64,000 bases of DNA from Alcaligenaceae bacterium (lineage in GTDB: Bacteria; Pseudomonadota; Gammaproteobacteria; Burkholderiales; Burkholderiaceae_B), in the NCBI GenBank assembly GCA_013416395.1, contig JACCEP010000015.1, forward strand, positions 35,067-99,066, in the 5' to 3' direction. This document shows positions 22,024 through 30,493 of this stretch, piece by piece; position 1 is the stretch's first letter; each line of letters begins with the position of its first letter. The position numbers and the translations under genes were made by a program. The notes under the pieces are model-generated. The model made no database searches, was not told the DNA's origin, and worked only from the letters and a program-made list of their open reading frames with translations.

Positions 22024-22710
22024 TTAAAGCTGTTCCGACGAGACAACGCCGACAGGCGTGAGGACAAAGGAGCGGCTGGCGATGCCGCGCACTTGAACGC
22101 GCTGCATGGCATCGAGCGAAACACGCTCCTCAGCCAGCCAGCGTACCACGTCTGCGTAAAGTCGGTGTTCAACCAGCAGAAGTCGGGCTGAAAGATCGTC
22201 AGGCGTGTCGTTTGCCTGCACCGGCACAATGCCTTGTGCAATGATGGGGCCGTGGTCGAGCACGGGGGTGACAAAATGCATGGTGCAGCCGTGCCACTGC
22301 ACGCCTAGCGCCAAGGCCTGCTGATGGGTGTGCAGACCCGGAAATGACGGCAACAGCGAGGGATGAATGTTGATAAGCCGACCGTTGAAGCGCTCAACAA
22401 AGCCAGGCGTCAGCACACGCATAAACCCGGCGAGCAAGACATAATGTGGCTGGTATGCCTCTATGGCCTGTGCCAGCGCGGCATCGAAGGCTTCACGGTT
22501 GGCATATTCGCGGTGAGGCACCACCTCGGTGGCGATGCCCTGCTCGCGGGCCCAGGCCAGACCCGCCGCGTCAGCCTTGTTGGCAATAACGGCACACACC
22601 TGAGCCGCCAGGCCTTGCTGGCGTACGGTTTCAACTATGGTCTGCATGTTTGAGCCGCGCCCTGAAATCAGGATGACAAGGCGGCAGCCCGGGGTGTTTT
22701 GTGGGTGCAA
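22024..22710 (-). CDS. purN: Phosphoribosylglycinamide formyltransferase
   Basis: Transfers a formyl group from 10-formyl-tetrahydrofolate to GAR, the third step of purine synthesis. Signature features are LVILISGRGSNMQTIVE (phosphate-binding loop), LAGFMRVLTPGFVERFNGRL and INIHPSLLPSFPGLHTH with the catalytic Asn/His, plus VTPVLDHGPIIAQG holding the Asp. The start is a judgement: the frame is open to 22806 with an ATG at 22755, only 3 bases from the divergent ribF start. A TTG at 22710 with AGGA nine bases before it gives 228 residues, closer to the normal 200-220. The 3-base gap to the methyltransferase gene indicates co-transcription. Confidence 0.92.
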   Translation of the reverse strand: MHPQNTPGCRLVILISGRGSNMQTIVETVRQQGLAAQVCAVIANKADAAGLAWAREQGIATEVVPHREYANREAFDAALAQAIEAYQPHYVLLAGFMRVLTPGFVERFNGRLINIHPSLLPSFPGLHTHQQALALGVQWHGCTMHFVTPVLDHGPIIAQGIVPVQANDTPDDLSARLLLVEHRLYADVVRWLAEERVSLDAMQRVQVRGIASRSFVLTPVGVVSSEQL

Positions 22711-22757
22711 GAGGATAATTCCTGAGTAGATGATCGCAAAATTGTAAACTCTCATCT

Positions 22758-23726
22758 GTGAAAAATAATCTGACCATTTACCGCAACCTTCCCCGCTTCG
22801 ATACACAGCGCCCTAGCGCCGTGACAATCGGCAACTTTGACGGCGTCCATCGCGGACATCAGTCTATCTTGCAGCGCGTGCACGACGAGGCCGTCAGGCG
22901 CGAACTCGCGCCTACGGTCATGACCTTTGAGCCGCACCCGCGGGCCTATTTTGCACACCGCGGCCAGCGTCCCGAACTTATCCCTACCCAGATCAGCAGC
23001 TTGCGCGGCAAAATTGAAGCGCTTGCGCGACACCGCATCAGCCAGGTAGTACTTGAACGCTTTAATCAAACCCTGGCTGACATGTCGCCCGAGGCGTTTA
23101 TTGAAGAGCTGCTGGTAAAAGGCCTGGCTACGCGCTGGCTGCTGGTAGGTGAAGATTTTCGCTATGGCCACAAACGCAGCGGCGACATCGACATGCTGCG
23201 GCAGTATGGTCAACGCTTTGGATTCGAGGTAGAAACCATTGCCGACGTCGCCGACGATATGGGTCGGCGCATTTCAAGCTCTGAACTGCGGGTGGCGCTT
23301 GCCGTGGGCAATCTTGAGCTTGCCCAACATCTGCTTGGTCACCGCTACTGTATTAGCGGGCATGTTATTCACGGGCAAAAGCTTGGACGTACGCTGGGCT
23401 TTCCTACGCTCAACCTTCGCGTTCCGCCGCGATGTGCGCTGCGGTCGGGCATATACGTGGTGCGTGCCCACGGGCTGGGCTCCGAGCCATTGCCCGGCGT
23501 CGCCAGCCTGGGGGTGCGACCCACTGTACAAGATGGCGGGCGACTTATGCTTGAAACGCACTTGCTCGACTGCCAGGTAGAAGCTTACGGTAAACTCACA
23601 CGTATTGAGTTCCTCGATTTTCTGCGGGACGAAGAAAAATTTCCCGACCTTCCCACAATGACGGCTGCCATCAACACCGATGCGCAGCGCGCTCGCGATT
23701 ACTTTGCCGGCTCCCATGGACTATAG
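22758..23726 (+). CDS. ribF: Bifunctional riboflavin kinase/FAD synthetase
   Basis: Makes FMN and FAD from riboflavin. The N-terminal nucleotidyltransferase half has [17 protein letters not shown] (HxGH-like motif, about 22-33), [12 protein letters not shown] and [10 protein letters not shown]; the C-terminal flavokinase half has [19 protein letters not shown] and the late [13 protein letters not shown]. The 322-residue length is normal. Start is GTG, as the frame begins VKNNLTIYR; it is divergent from purN with a very short shared control region. The end overlaps the start of ileS by 11 bases, so the two are translationally linked, a common arrangement in proteobacteria. Confidence 0.95.
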   Translation: MKNNLTIYRNLPRFDTQRPSAVTIGNFDGVHRGHQSILQRVHDEAVRRELAPTVMTFEPHPRAYFAHRGQRPELIPTQISSLRGKIEALARHRISQVVLERFNQTLADMSPEAFIEELLVKGLATRWLLVGEDFRYGHKRSGDIDMLRQYGQRFGFEVETIADVADDMGRRISSSELRVALAVGNLELAQHLLGHRYCISGHVIHGQKLGRTLGFPTLNLRVPPRCALRSGIYVVRAHGLGSEPLPGVASLGVRPTVQDGGRLMLETHLLDCQVEAYGKLTRIEFLDFLRDEEKFPDLPTMTAAINTDAQRARDYFAGSHGL

Positions 23727-26574
23727 AAACACCCTGAATTTGCCTGACACCCCGTTCCCCATGCGTGGGAATCTCGCCAAACGTGAACCCGGCTGGGTCG
23801 CAGAGTGGGAAGAAAAAAAGGTCTATGCGGCCATTCGACAGGCCAGCGAGGGGCGCCCCAAGTTCATACTGCATGACGGCCCTCCTTATGCCAATGGCGA
23901 TATCCATATCGGCCATGCCGTCAACAAGGTGCTGAAAGACATTATCGTCAAAAGTCGCAACATGGCTGGCTACAACGCCGTGTATGTGCCCGGCTGGGAC
24001 TGCCACGGCATGCCCATCGAGATCCAGATCGAGAAAAAATACGGCAAACACCTGCCTGTGGCTGAAGTACAGGCCAAGGCGCGTGCCTATGCGCTTGAGC
24101 AAATCGACCGCCAGCGCGAAGACTTTAAACGGCTGGGGGTACTGGCCGACTGGGACAACCCTTACTTAACCATGAACTTCAGCAACGAAGCCAACGAGCT
24201 TCGTGCGCTGGCCCGCATCATGGAAAAAGGGTATGTGTTTCGTGGGCTAAAGCCGGTTAACTGGTGCTTTGACTGTGGGTCGGCATTGGCCGAGGCTGAG
24301 GTTGAGTACGCCGACCGCAAAGACCCATCTATTCATACCGCGTTTGGCTTTGGCGACAAAGACAAAATCGCGCAGGCCTTTGGCCTTGATGCGGTCGATG
24401 ATGGCGCCGTCGTTATCTGGACCACCACGCCCTGGACCATACCGGCCAACCAGGCGCTCAACATGCACCCAGAGTTCGATTACGCTCTGGTCAGGCTAGA
24501 TACGCCCCGCTCCACTGGGCCCATGCTTATTCTTGCGGCTGACCTGGTCGAAAGCTGCCTGCAGCAATGGGGTTTGTCAGGCCAAATCGTTGCCACAGCC
24601 AAAGGTGAGGCGCTGGCAGGGCTTGAATTTAAACACCCGCTATGGCAAGCGGACGAAGGCTATCGCCGCATGTCGCCGGTGTATCTGGGTGATTACGTTA
24701 CGCTCGATACGGGTACTGGCGTAGTGCACTCGGCCCCTGCCTACGGTGTTGAAGACTTTGTGTCATGTAAAGCGCACGGTCTGGCCGACACGGACATCAT
24801 CAACCCGGTAACGGGCAATGGTCGCTATGCCGAAAGCCTGCCGCTGTTTGGTGGCCTTAACATCTGGAAGGCCAACCCCCTCATCATCGAGGCGCTCAAA
24901 CTGGCCGGCAGCCTGCTGCTTACCGAAGATGTTTCGCACAGCTATATGCATTGCTGGCGCCATAAAACACCCATTATCTATCGCGCCACCAGCCAGTGGT
25001 TTGCAGGTATGGACGTGATCCCAACGTCTGGCCGTTCACTGCGCGAAACCGCGCTTGAAGGCATTGAAAACACCACGTTTTACCCAGCCTGGGGCCGCGC
25101 CCGTCTGCATTCCATGATTGCCAACCGCCCAGACTGGACGCTCTCCCGCCAGCGCCAATGGGGCGTACCCATGGCATTTTTCGTTCATAAGGAAACGGGC
25201 GAACTGCACCCGCGCACAGTTGAGCTGCTTGAACAAGTGGCATTACGCGTCGAAAAACAAGGCATTGAAGCGTGGCAATCACTTGATCCGGCCGAACTGC
25301 TGGGTGAGGAAGCCGCTATGTATGAGAAAAACCGCGACACACTTGATGTGTGGTTTGACTCAGGCACCACGCACGCCCATGTGCTGGGCGGCAAAGACGG
25401 CGAGCTCAATGGCTCGCACGTCCACGACCTGGCATGGCCAGCTGATTTGTACCTGGAAGGCTCAGACCAGCATCGAGGCTGGTTCCATTCTTCGCTGCTG
25501 ACCAGTTGCATGATGTACGGTCGCCCGCCTTACAAAGCCTTGCTGACGCATGGGTTTGTAGTTGATGGCAAGGGCCGCAAGATGAGCAAGTCGGTAGGCA
25601 ACGTCGTGGCGCCACAAAAGGTGTCGGACACGTTGGGCGCTGAAATTTTACGGCTCTGGGCCGCTGCCACAGATTACTCTGGCGAGCTGTCGATTTCAGA
25701 CGAAATCCTGAAGCGAGTGGTTGAAGGCTACCGTCGTATTCGCAATACGCTTAAATTTCTGCTGGGTAATCTGGCCGACTTCGACGTAGAAAAAGACGCC
25801 GTCGCTGTCGAACACATGTTTGAGATAGACCGTTATGCGCTGGCCATGACGGCCACCATGCAAGAAGAGCTACTTGAGCATTACAAACGCTATGAGTTTC
25901 ACCCCGCTGTCGCTCGCCTGCAAATCTTCTGCTCTGAAGACTTGGGTGCGTTTTATCTTGATGTGCTCAAAGATCGCTTGTACACCGCCGGTGCCTCCAG
26001 TGTTGCCCGTCGCTCTGCCCAGACAGCCATCTACCATGTCACACATGCACTGCTCAAGCTGATGGCGCCCATTCTGTCATTCACGGCAGAAGAGGCCTGG
26101 AAGGATCTGCACCCCAATCATGATGGCCTGCTCACCATTTTTACCGAGCTGTATCATCAGATTCCGGAACAGGCCGACGCCGCACAGCTCAGTGAGAAAT
26201 GGGCCAGATTGCGCGACATTCGTGCAGAAGCCATGCGCAATATTGAGGCAGTGCGCAGTACGGGTGCCATTGGTTCGTCGCTGGATGCCGAAGTCGACAT
26301 CTATGCCAGCGGCACAGACTACGCACTGCTGCAAAGCCTTGAAGATGATTTGCGCTTTGTATTGATTGTTTCGCGTGCCACCTTGCATGCCTCCGACGCG
26401 TCTGACGCAGCAGAAGAGCAACCACGCATTGAAGTGAGCGCCACTGAGGCACCCAAATGCGAGCGTTGCTGGCATCACCGCCACGATGTGGGTCGTGATC
26501 CTGAGCACCCCGCATTGTGTGGGCGCTGCGTAGACAACCTGTTCGGCCAGGGCGAGATCCGCGCTTATGCCTGA
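23716..26574 (+). CDS. ileS: Isoleucyl-tRNA synthetase
   Basis: Class I aminoacyl-tRNA synthetase of 952 residues that charges tRNA-Ile and edits misactivated valine. HIGH motif in NGDIHIGH (residues 64-67), editing domain with [19 protein letters not shown] loop in [10 protein letters not shown] (622-626), and a C-terminal zinc knuckle formed by CERC (915-918) and CGRC (935-938). The start [20 protein letters not shown] is family-typical and was preferred to an ATG 36 bases upstream. It overlaps ribF upstream and lspA downstream (by 8 bases), forming ribF-ileS-lspA. Confidence 0.97.
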   Translation: MDYRNTLNLPDTPFPMRGNLAKREPGWVAEWEEKKVYAAIRQASEGRPKFILHDGPPYANGDIHIGHAVNKVLKDIIVKSRNMAGYNAVYVPGWDCHGMPIEIQIEKKYGKHLPVAEVQAKARAYALEQIDRQREDFKRLGVLADWDNPYLTMNFSNEANELRALARIMEKGYVFRGLKPVNWCFDCGSALAEAEVEYADRKDPSIHTAFGFGDKDKIAQAFGLDAVDDGAVVIWTTTPWTIPANQALNMHPEFDYALVRLDTPRSTGPMLILAADLVESCLQQWGLSGQIVATAKGEALAGLEFKHPLWQADEGYRRMSPVYLGDYVTLDTGTGVVHSAPAYGVEDFVSCKAHGLADTDIINPVTGNGRYAESLPLFGGLNIWKANPLIIEALKLAGSLLLTEDVSHSYMHCWRHKTPIIYRATSQWFAGMDVIPTSGRSLRETALEGIENTTFYPAWGRARLHSMIANRPDWTLSRQRQWGVPMAFFVHKETGELHPRTVELLEQVALRVEKQGIEAWQSLDPAELLGEEAAMYEKNRDTLDVWFDSGTTHAHVLGGKDGELNGSHVHDLAWPADLYLEGSDQHRGWFHSSLLTSCMMYGRPPYKALLTHGFVVDGKGRKMSKSVGNVVAPQKVSDTLGAEILRLWAAATDYSGELSISDEILKRVVEGYRRIRNTLKFLLGNLADFDVEKDAVAVEHMFEIDRYALAMTATMQEELLEHYKRYEFHPAVARLQIFCSEDLGAFYLDVLKDRLYTAGASSVARRSAQTAIYHVTHALLKLMAPILSFTAEEAWKDLHPNHDGLLTIFTELYHQIPEQADAAQLSEKWARLRDIRAEAMRNIEAVRSTGAIGSSLDAEVDIYASGTDYALLQSLEDDLRFVLIVSRATLHASDASDAAEEQPRIEVSATEAPKCERCWHHRHDVGRDPEHPALCGRCVDNLFGQGEIRAYA

Positions 26575-27367
26575 CATCGGTAAACAGCGCCCGCTGCGCG
26601 ACAGCACAGACAAGGCGGTCGATACGCCGCCTTCGCGGCCTGCATCAACTGCACACGGGACGGGCGCACCCGTGAGGTCTGGTCAACACGAGAGTACGGG
26701 TTCTGGCGAATCTGTAAAGGCAGCTCAGCACACGGGTACGAGTGCCGGTGCATCCGTGAAAAGCGGGCCGCGCGCGGGCACAGGTGCTGGTGCATCTGTA
26801 AGTGCTGCTCAGCACGAGGGTAAGGCGGGTATTTCGCCCGCTGCTCCTGAGGCAACCGGGGTTGTACCGCGTGGCACGAACCGCCTTTGGCGCTGGCTGG
26901 TGCTGGCCGCACTGATTGTGCTGCTCGATCAGGTTACCAAGATATGGTTTGATGGCAACCTGCAGTTTGGCGAACGCTGGCATATATTGCCTTTCTTTGA
27001 CTTTACGTTGCTGTACAACACCGGTGCGGCGTTCAGCTTTCTGGCCGACGGCCATGGCTGGCAACGCTGGTTTTTTACGGCAATTGCCATTGGTGCAGTC
27101 GGCCTCATTCTGCATCTATTGCGACGCAGCGTGGGTGAGCCTCTGTTTTGCACGGCCCTGGCCTGCATACTGGGCGGTGCGGTGGGCAATGTTATTGATC
27201 GCATTCAGCACGGTCATGTTATTGATTTTTTGCTGTTTTATTGGAACACCTGGTTTTTTCCGGCGTTTAACATTGCGGACGTTTCCATCACCATAGGGGC
27301 TATTCTTCTGGTATTGGATGAGTTGCTCAGAATGCGCCGCCAGCGACGCAATCCCAGCAAAGGCTGA
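26567..27367 (+). CDS. lspA: Prolipoprotein signal peptidase with a repeat-bearing N-terminal extension
   Basis: The inner-membrane aspartyl peptidase that removes lipoprotein signal peptides. The catalytic core (about residues 105-266) has four membrane spans and the family motifs [45 protein letters not shown] (first catalytic Asp) and [12 protein letters not shown] (second Asp). The core length is normal. What is not normal is the first ~100 residues: a Gly/Ser/Ala/Thr-rich, membrane-free leader holding four 14-residue repeats. The start overlaps the ileS end by 8 bases, and no well-placed alternative start with a Shine-Dalgarno sequence is seen near the core, although GTG codons occur within the repeats. 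With the leader cytoplasmic, topology of the core would be unchanged. Confidence 0.94.
   Translation: MPDIGKQRPLRDSTDKAVDTPPSRPASTAHGTGAPVRSGQHESTGSGESVKAAQHTGTSAGASVKSGPRAGTGAGASVSAAQHEGKAGISPAAPEATGVVPRGTNRLWRWLVLAALIVLLDQVTKIWFDGNLQFGERWHILPFFDFTLLYNTGAAFSFLADGHGWQRWFFTAIAIGAVGLILHLLRRSVGEPLFCTALACILGGAVGNVIDRIQHGHVIDFLLFYWNTWFFPAFNIADVSITIGAILLVLDELLRMRRQRRNPSKG
26672..26839 (+). repeat. Four 42-base tandem repeats inside lspA
   Basis: Four adjoining units code for [42 protein letters not shown] and [14 protein letters not shown]. The period is exactly 14 codons, so unit gain or loss would keep the lspA frame. The units have diverged from each other, so the array is not recent. Confidence 0.85.
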
Positions 27368-27478
27368 GCGCAAGCCATCGGCGAAAAAATGGCGTGACAG
27401 CCAGAGTTTCGCCAGCCAACCCCATGTTTCCCGCATGTCTATACATGCGTATGACTAACGACCGAGGTGCCTGAACCC

Positions 27479-28684
27479 ATGCTTGAATTAGCCAATAAAC
27501 GCATCGTGCTGGGTATGACCGGCGGCATAGCCTGCTACAAACTGGCTGAATTTGTACGCCGCGCCCGCGACGAAGGCGCAACCATTGATGTGGTCATGAC
27601 GGATGCGGCCACGCAATTTATAACGCCGGTTACCATGCAGGCCCTTTCGGGTCGCCCTGTGTTCGTCAATGCCTGGGACAACCGCGTGCCCGACAATATG
27701 GCGCACATTCATTTGACGCGCGGCGCCGATGCCATTCTTATTGCACCCGCCAGCACTGACTTTATGGCCAAGCTGGCCCACGGCAATGCTGACGACCTGC
27801 TGTCTACGCTGTGCGTCGCCAAAGGCAATTGCCCATTGCTGGTCGCCCCCGCCATGAATCGTGAAATGTGGCTGCACCCGGCCACGCAGCGCAATGTACG
27901 CCAGCTGGCCGAGGACGGTGTTGTGGTTCTTGGGCCAGCCGAAGGCAGTCAGGCATGTGGCGAAGTCGGTAATGGCCGCATGATTGAATCGCACGAGCTT
28001 CTGACCGAGCTAATTGCATTCTTCCAGCCCAAGCAGCTGGCGGGGCAACGCGTACTGATCACAGCAGGCCCTACTTCTGAAAAAATCGACCCGGTGCGCA
28101 TGATTACCAATCGGTCTTCCGGGAAAATGGGGTATGCCATTGCCCGCGCGGCGCGCGAGGCCGGTGCTGACGTGGTGCTTATCTCAGGCCCTACCGCCCT
28201 GCCCCTTCCCTATGGCACCACGCGCATCAATGTTGAAAGTGCGGCGCAAATGCATGCTGCCGTCATGAATGAAGCCGCGAGCGCCGATGTGTTCATTTCT
28301 GTGGCTGCTGTTGCCGACTGGCGTGTTATTAACCCCAGCGATCAAAAACTGAAGAAAGACGCCAATAAACAGGCCCCCGAGCTTCAATTTGCTGCCAACC
28401 CCGATATTCTTGCCGATGTGGCCGCACTACGCCCAGGCCCGTGGTGTGTAGGGTTTGCTGCCGAAACTGAAAACCTGCATGAAAATGCCGATGCCAAGCG
28501 CAAACGCAAAGGCGTGCCATTGCTGGTCGGAAACCTGGCGCAAGACGCCATGAATGCTGACGACACCGAGCTTGTACTGTTTGACGAAGGCGGCGCGCAT
28601 GCGCTGGCACGACAGCCCAAGCTTCAGGCTGCACGCGCACTGGTGCAAGCGATAGCCAAGCGATTGCCTCAGCGACACGCATAA
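27479..28684 (+). CDS. coaBC: Phosphopantothenoylcysteine decarboxylase / phosphopantothenate-cysteine ligase
   Basis: Bifunctional coenzyme A synthesis enzyme, 401 residues. The N-terminal flavoprotein CoaC half has LGMTGGIACYKLAEFVR, the active-site His region in MAHIHLTRGADAILIAPA and PAMNREMW (substrate-binding PxMNxxMW). The C-terminal CoaB half has ITAGPTSEKIDPVRMITNRS, SGKMGYAIA and VAAVADWRV, and the CTP-site lysine region KLKKD. ATG 27479 preferred over an in-frame GTG four codons earlier. The 111 bases after lspA contain nothing recognisable. coaBC followed by dut is a widespread proteobacterial order. Confidence 0.95.
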   Translation: MLELANKRIVLGMTGGIACYKLAEFVRRARDEGATIDVVMTDAATQFITPVTMQALSGRPVFVNAWDNRVPDNMAHIHLTRGADAILIAPASTDFMAKLAHGNADDLLSTLCVAKGNCPLLVAPAMNREMWLHPATQRNVRQLAEDGVVVLGPAEGSQACGEVGNGRMIESHELLTELIAFFQPKQLAGQRVLITAGPTSEKIDPVRMITNRSSGKMGYAIARAAREAGADVVLISGPTALPLPYGTTRINVESAAQMHAAVMNEAASADVFISVAAVADWRVINPSDQKLKKDANKQAPELQFAANPDILADVAALRPGPWCVGFAAETENLHENADAKRKRKGVPLLVGNLAQDAMNADDTELVLFDEGGAHALARQPKLQAARALVQAIAKRLPQRHA

Positions 28685-28734
28685 AGGGCATAGGCGCCAT
28701 CTCGTGTTTACGCCGATTGCGCGCCCGCCCTTTG

Positions 28735-28906
28735 CATACATATAAAAACAGTGCCGGTTGTCATGTTCTGACGCCGGCATACGCATAAAAACAGCGCTGG
28801 CTGTCACGTTCTGACTTCGGCACACATGTACAAACAGCGCCGGTCGTCTTGTTCTGACTTCAGCATACACATACAAACAGCGGCGGTTGTCATGTTCTGA
28901 CGCCGG
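28735..28906. repeat. Four 43-base tandem repeats between coaBC and dut
   Basis: Four adjoining units (28735-28777, 28778-28820, 28821-28863, 28864-28906) share the framework CATACxxATA-AAACAGCG, then CGGTTGTCATGTTCTGAC and GCCGG. Each contains GTCA-TGTTC-TGAC flanked by CGG and CCG, so each can fold into a short hairpin. The 43-base period is not a multiple of three and no gene covers it. No spacers separate the units. The array lies immediately upstream of dut, leaving only 29 bases before its ATG. The rest of the 251-base gap shows nothing. Confidence 0.9.
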
Positions 28907-28935
28907 CCTACACCTTCTGACCGATTGGAGATTAC

Positions 28936-29385
28936 ATGAGAAAGATTGCCCTGAAGATTCTTGACCCACGCATGAACGACTATCTGCCGGCCTACGCCAC
29001 GGCAGGCTCGGCAGGCCTGGATCTGCGGGCATGCGTTGAGGCACCGCTTACGCTGGCGCCGGGCGCAACCAAACTGATACCAACCGGGCTTTCTATTTAT
29101 ATCGGTGATCCGGCCTACGCGGCCATGATTTTGCCGCGCTCGGGCCTGGGCCACAAACACGGTATTGTGCTGGGCAATTTGGTGGGTTTGATCGATTCTG
29201 ACTACCAGGGGCCACTTATGGTGTCGGCCTGGAATCGCAGCGACACCGAGTTTGTGCTGCAGCCCATGGAGCGCCTGGCCCAATTGGTGGTGGTACCGGT
29301 TCAGCAGGTGGCGTTCGATATTGTCGATGAGTTTGATGACAGCGAACGCGGCGCTGGTGGCTTCGGCAGCACCGGGCGCAGCTAG
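28936..29385 (+). CDS. dut: dUTP diphosphatase
   Basis: Homotrimeric dUTPase of 149 residues that hydrolyses dUTP to dUMP and keeps uracil out of DNA. All five family motifs are visible: [10 protein letters not shown] (1), PRSGLG (2, in [18 protein letters not shown]), [13 protein letters not shown] (3), [10 protein letters not shown] (4) and the C-terminal glycine-rich [12 protein letters not shown] (5). Start ATG with TTGGAG upstream. It lies between two tandem repeat arrays, 29 bases after the 43-base repeats. Confidence 0.97.
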   Translation: MRKIALKILDPRMNDYLPAYATAGSAGLDLRACVEAPLTLAPGATKLIPTGLSIYIGDPAYAAMILPRSGLGHKHGIVLGNLVGLIDSDYQGPLMVSAWNRSDTEFVLQPMERLAQLVVVPVQQVAFDIVDEFDDSERGAGGFGSTGRS

Positions 29386-29446
29386 GTAGTTGCTGCTGCG
29401 CAACGAGGGGTGGCGTGTAGCCAGGTGGCATCTTCCTTACCGGGGT

Positions 29447-29671
29447 AAGTTACGCACATCAAGACTGCATCTTTTTTGCATGAGTAAGCTACGCACACCC
29501 AGCCAGTACCTTTGCCTGACTAAGCCACGCACACCCAGGCAGCACCTTCGTTGCCTAGCTAAGCCACGCGCACCCAGCCAGTACCTCTGCCTGAGTAAGC
29601 CACGCACACCCAGCCAGTACCCTTGCCTGACTAAGCCACGCACACCCAGGCAGCACCTTCGTTGCCTAGCT
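29447..29671. repeat. Six-unit 36/39-base tandem array between dut and livF
   Basis: Units at 29447 (39), 29486 (36), 29522 (39), 29561 (36), 29597 (36) and 29633 (39) share AAGCCACGCACACCCAG at the start and a TTGCCTxxCT end. The 39-base units at 29522 and 29633 are identical, so part of the array duplicated recently as a block. A degenerate seventh unit may follow to about 29708. All periods are multiples of three, giving long open frames on both strands (12/13-residue repeats), but neither frame has a start with a ribosome-binding site. No spacers, so not a CRISPR. Confidence 0.9.
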
Positions 29672-29758
29672 AAGCCACGCCCAGCATGACAGCTTCTTCT
29701 GTGCCAAGATGCGCTGTCAGATAGCTCACATCTCTTTGCTGTGGCAGGCCGTACAAAA

Positions 29759-30493
29759 CTATGCGGCTTCTTCTTCTCCAAGGTAAGCGGCGCGCACTTT
29801 GGGGTCATGCAGTAATTGGCTGGACTGGCCCTCCAGAATTATCTGCCCCGACTCCATGACGTAGCCTCGCTGGCTTAGCTCTAGCGCCAGCCTGGCATTT
29901 TGTTCAATGAGAAGAATGGTCACCCCTTCGGCCGCGACGGCTTTTACGACCTCGAAGACTTTTTCCACCATCAGCGGCGCCAGCCCCATGGACGGCTCAT
30001 CCAGCAGCAACAGACGGGGCCGGGAAATCATGGCGCGACCCATGGCTAGCATTTGCTGCTCGCCACCTGACAGCGTCCCCGCAGACTGAGTGCGACGCTC
30101 TGCCAGGCGCGGGAAGAGTTCAAAAACATGATCGATGTCACGATGAATTTGTGCCGTATCATTGCGCGTGTACCCGCCCATGGCAAGGTTTTCGGCGATG
30201 GTCAGTTGGCCAAAAATACCCCGTCCTTCGGGCACCATGACCAGGCCCTGGCGCACCAGCATGTACGATGGCACACCAACCACTGACTTGCCATCATAAA
30301 AAATGTCGCCGCTGGCCACAGGCACCAGGCCACAAATGGCCCGCAGCGTGGTGCTTTTGCCAGCCCCATTGGCGCCGATCAGACTGACCAGTTCGCCGTT
30401 GGCAACTTTAAGGTCTAGGCCCCGCACGGCACGTATACCGCCATACGACACATCGATGCCGCGTACATCAAGCAAATAGTTAGCATCATCCAT
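29759..30493 (-). CDS. livF: Branched-chain amino acid ABC transporter ATPase LivF
   Basis: One of the two cytoplasmic ATPases of the Liv system. Length 244. Walker A SLIGANGAGKSTTLRA, signature TLSGGEQQMLAMGRA, Walker B RLLLLDEPSMGLAP and the switch histidine replaced as usual in LivF by LLIEQNA. The start overlaps the livG stop by one base (TAATG), with AAAGGA in the livG tail as ribosome-binding site, so livF translation depends on ribosomes reaching the end of livG's unusual tail. It ends the minus-strand liv operon; the 36/39-base array lies behind it. Confidence 0.95.
   Translation of the reverse strand: MDDANYLLDVRGIDVSYGGIRAVRGLDLKVANGELVSLIGANGAGKSTTLRAICGLVPVASGDIFYDGKSVVGVPSYMLVRQGLVMVPEGRGIFGQLTIAENLAMGGYTRNDTAQIHRDIDHVFELFPRLAERRTQSAGTLSGGEQQMLAMGRAMISRPRLLLLDEPSMGLAPLMVEKVFEVVKAVAAEGVTILLIEQNARLALELSQRGYVMESGQIILEGQSSQLLHDPKVRAAYLGEEEAA

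Noticed and set aside
22711..22806. N-terminal extension of PurN to residue 1 of the open frame
   Set aside because: Would run into the ribF gene and adds 32 residues without family similarity.
28735..28906. CRISPR or riboswitch array before dut
   Set aside because: Four near-identical contiguous 43-base units without spacers; no ligand-binding class recognised.
29447..29671. CRISPR array
   Set aside because: Units of 36/39 bases follow each other directly without spacers, and no cas gene is near.
29390..29689. 99-residue plus-strand open frame made of 12/13-residue repeats
   Set aside because: Starts with TTG without a ribosome-binding site; it arises because the array units are multiples of three. 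Kept only as an observation in the findings.
29437..29808. 123-residue minus-strand open frame over the same array
   Set aside because: Begins inside livF in another frame, no ribosome-binding site; a by-product of the repeats.
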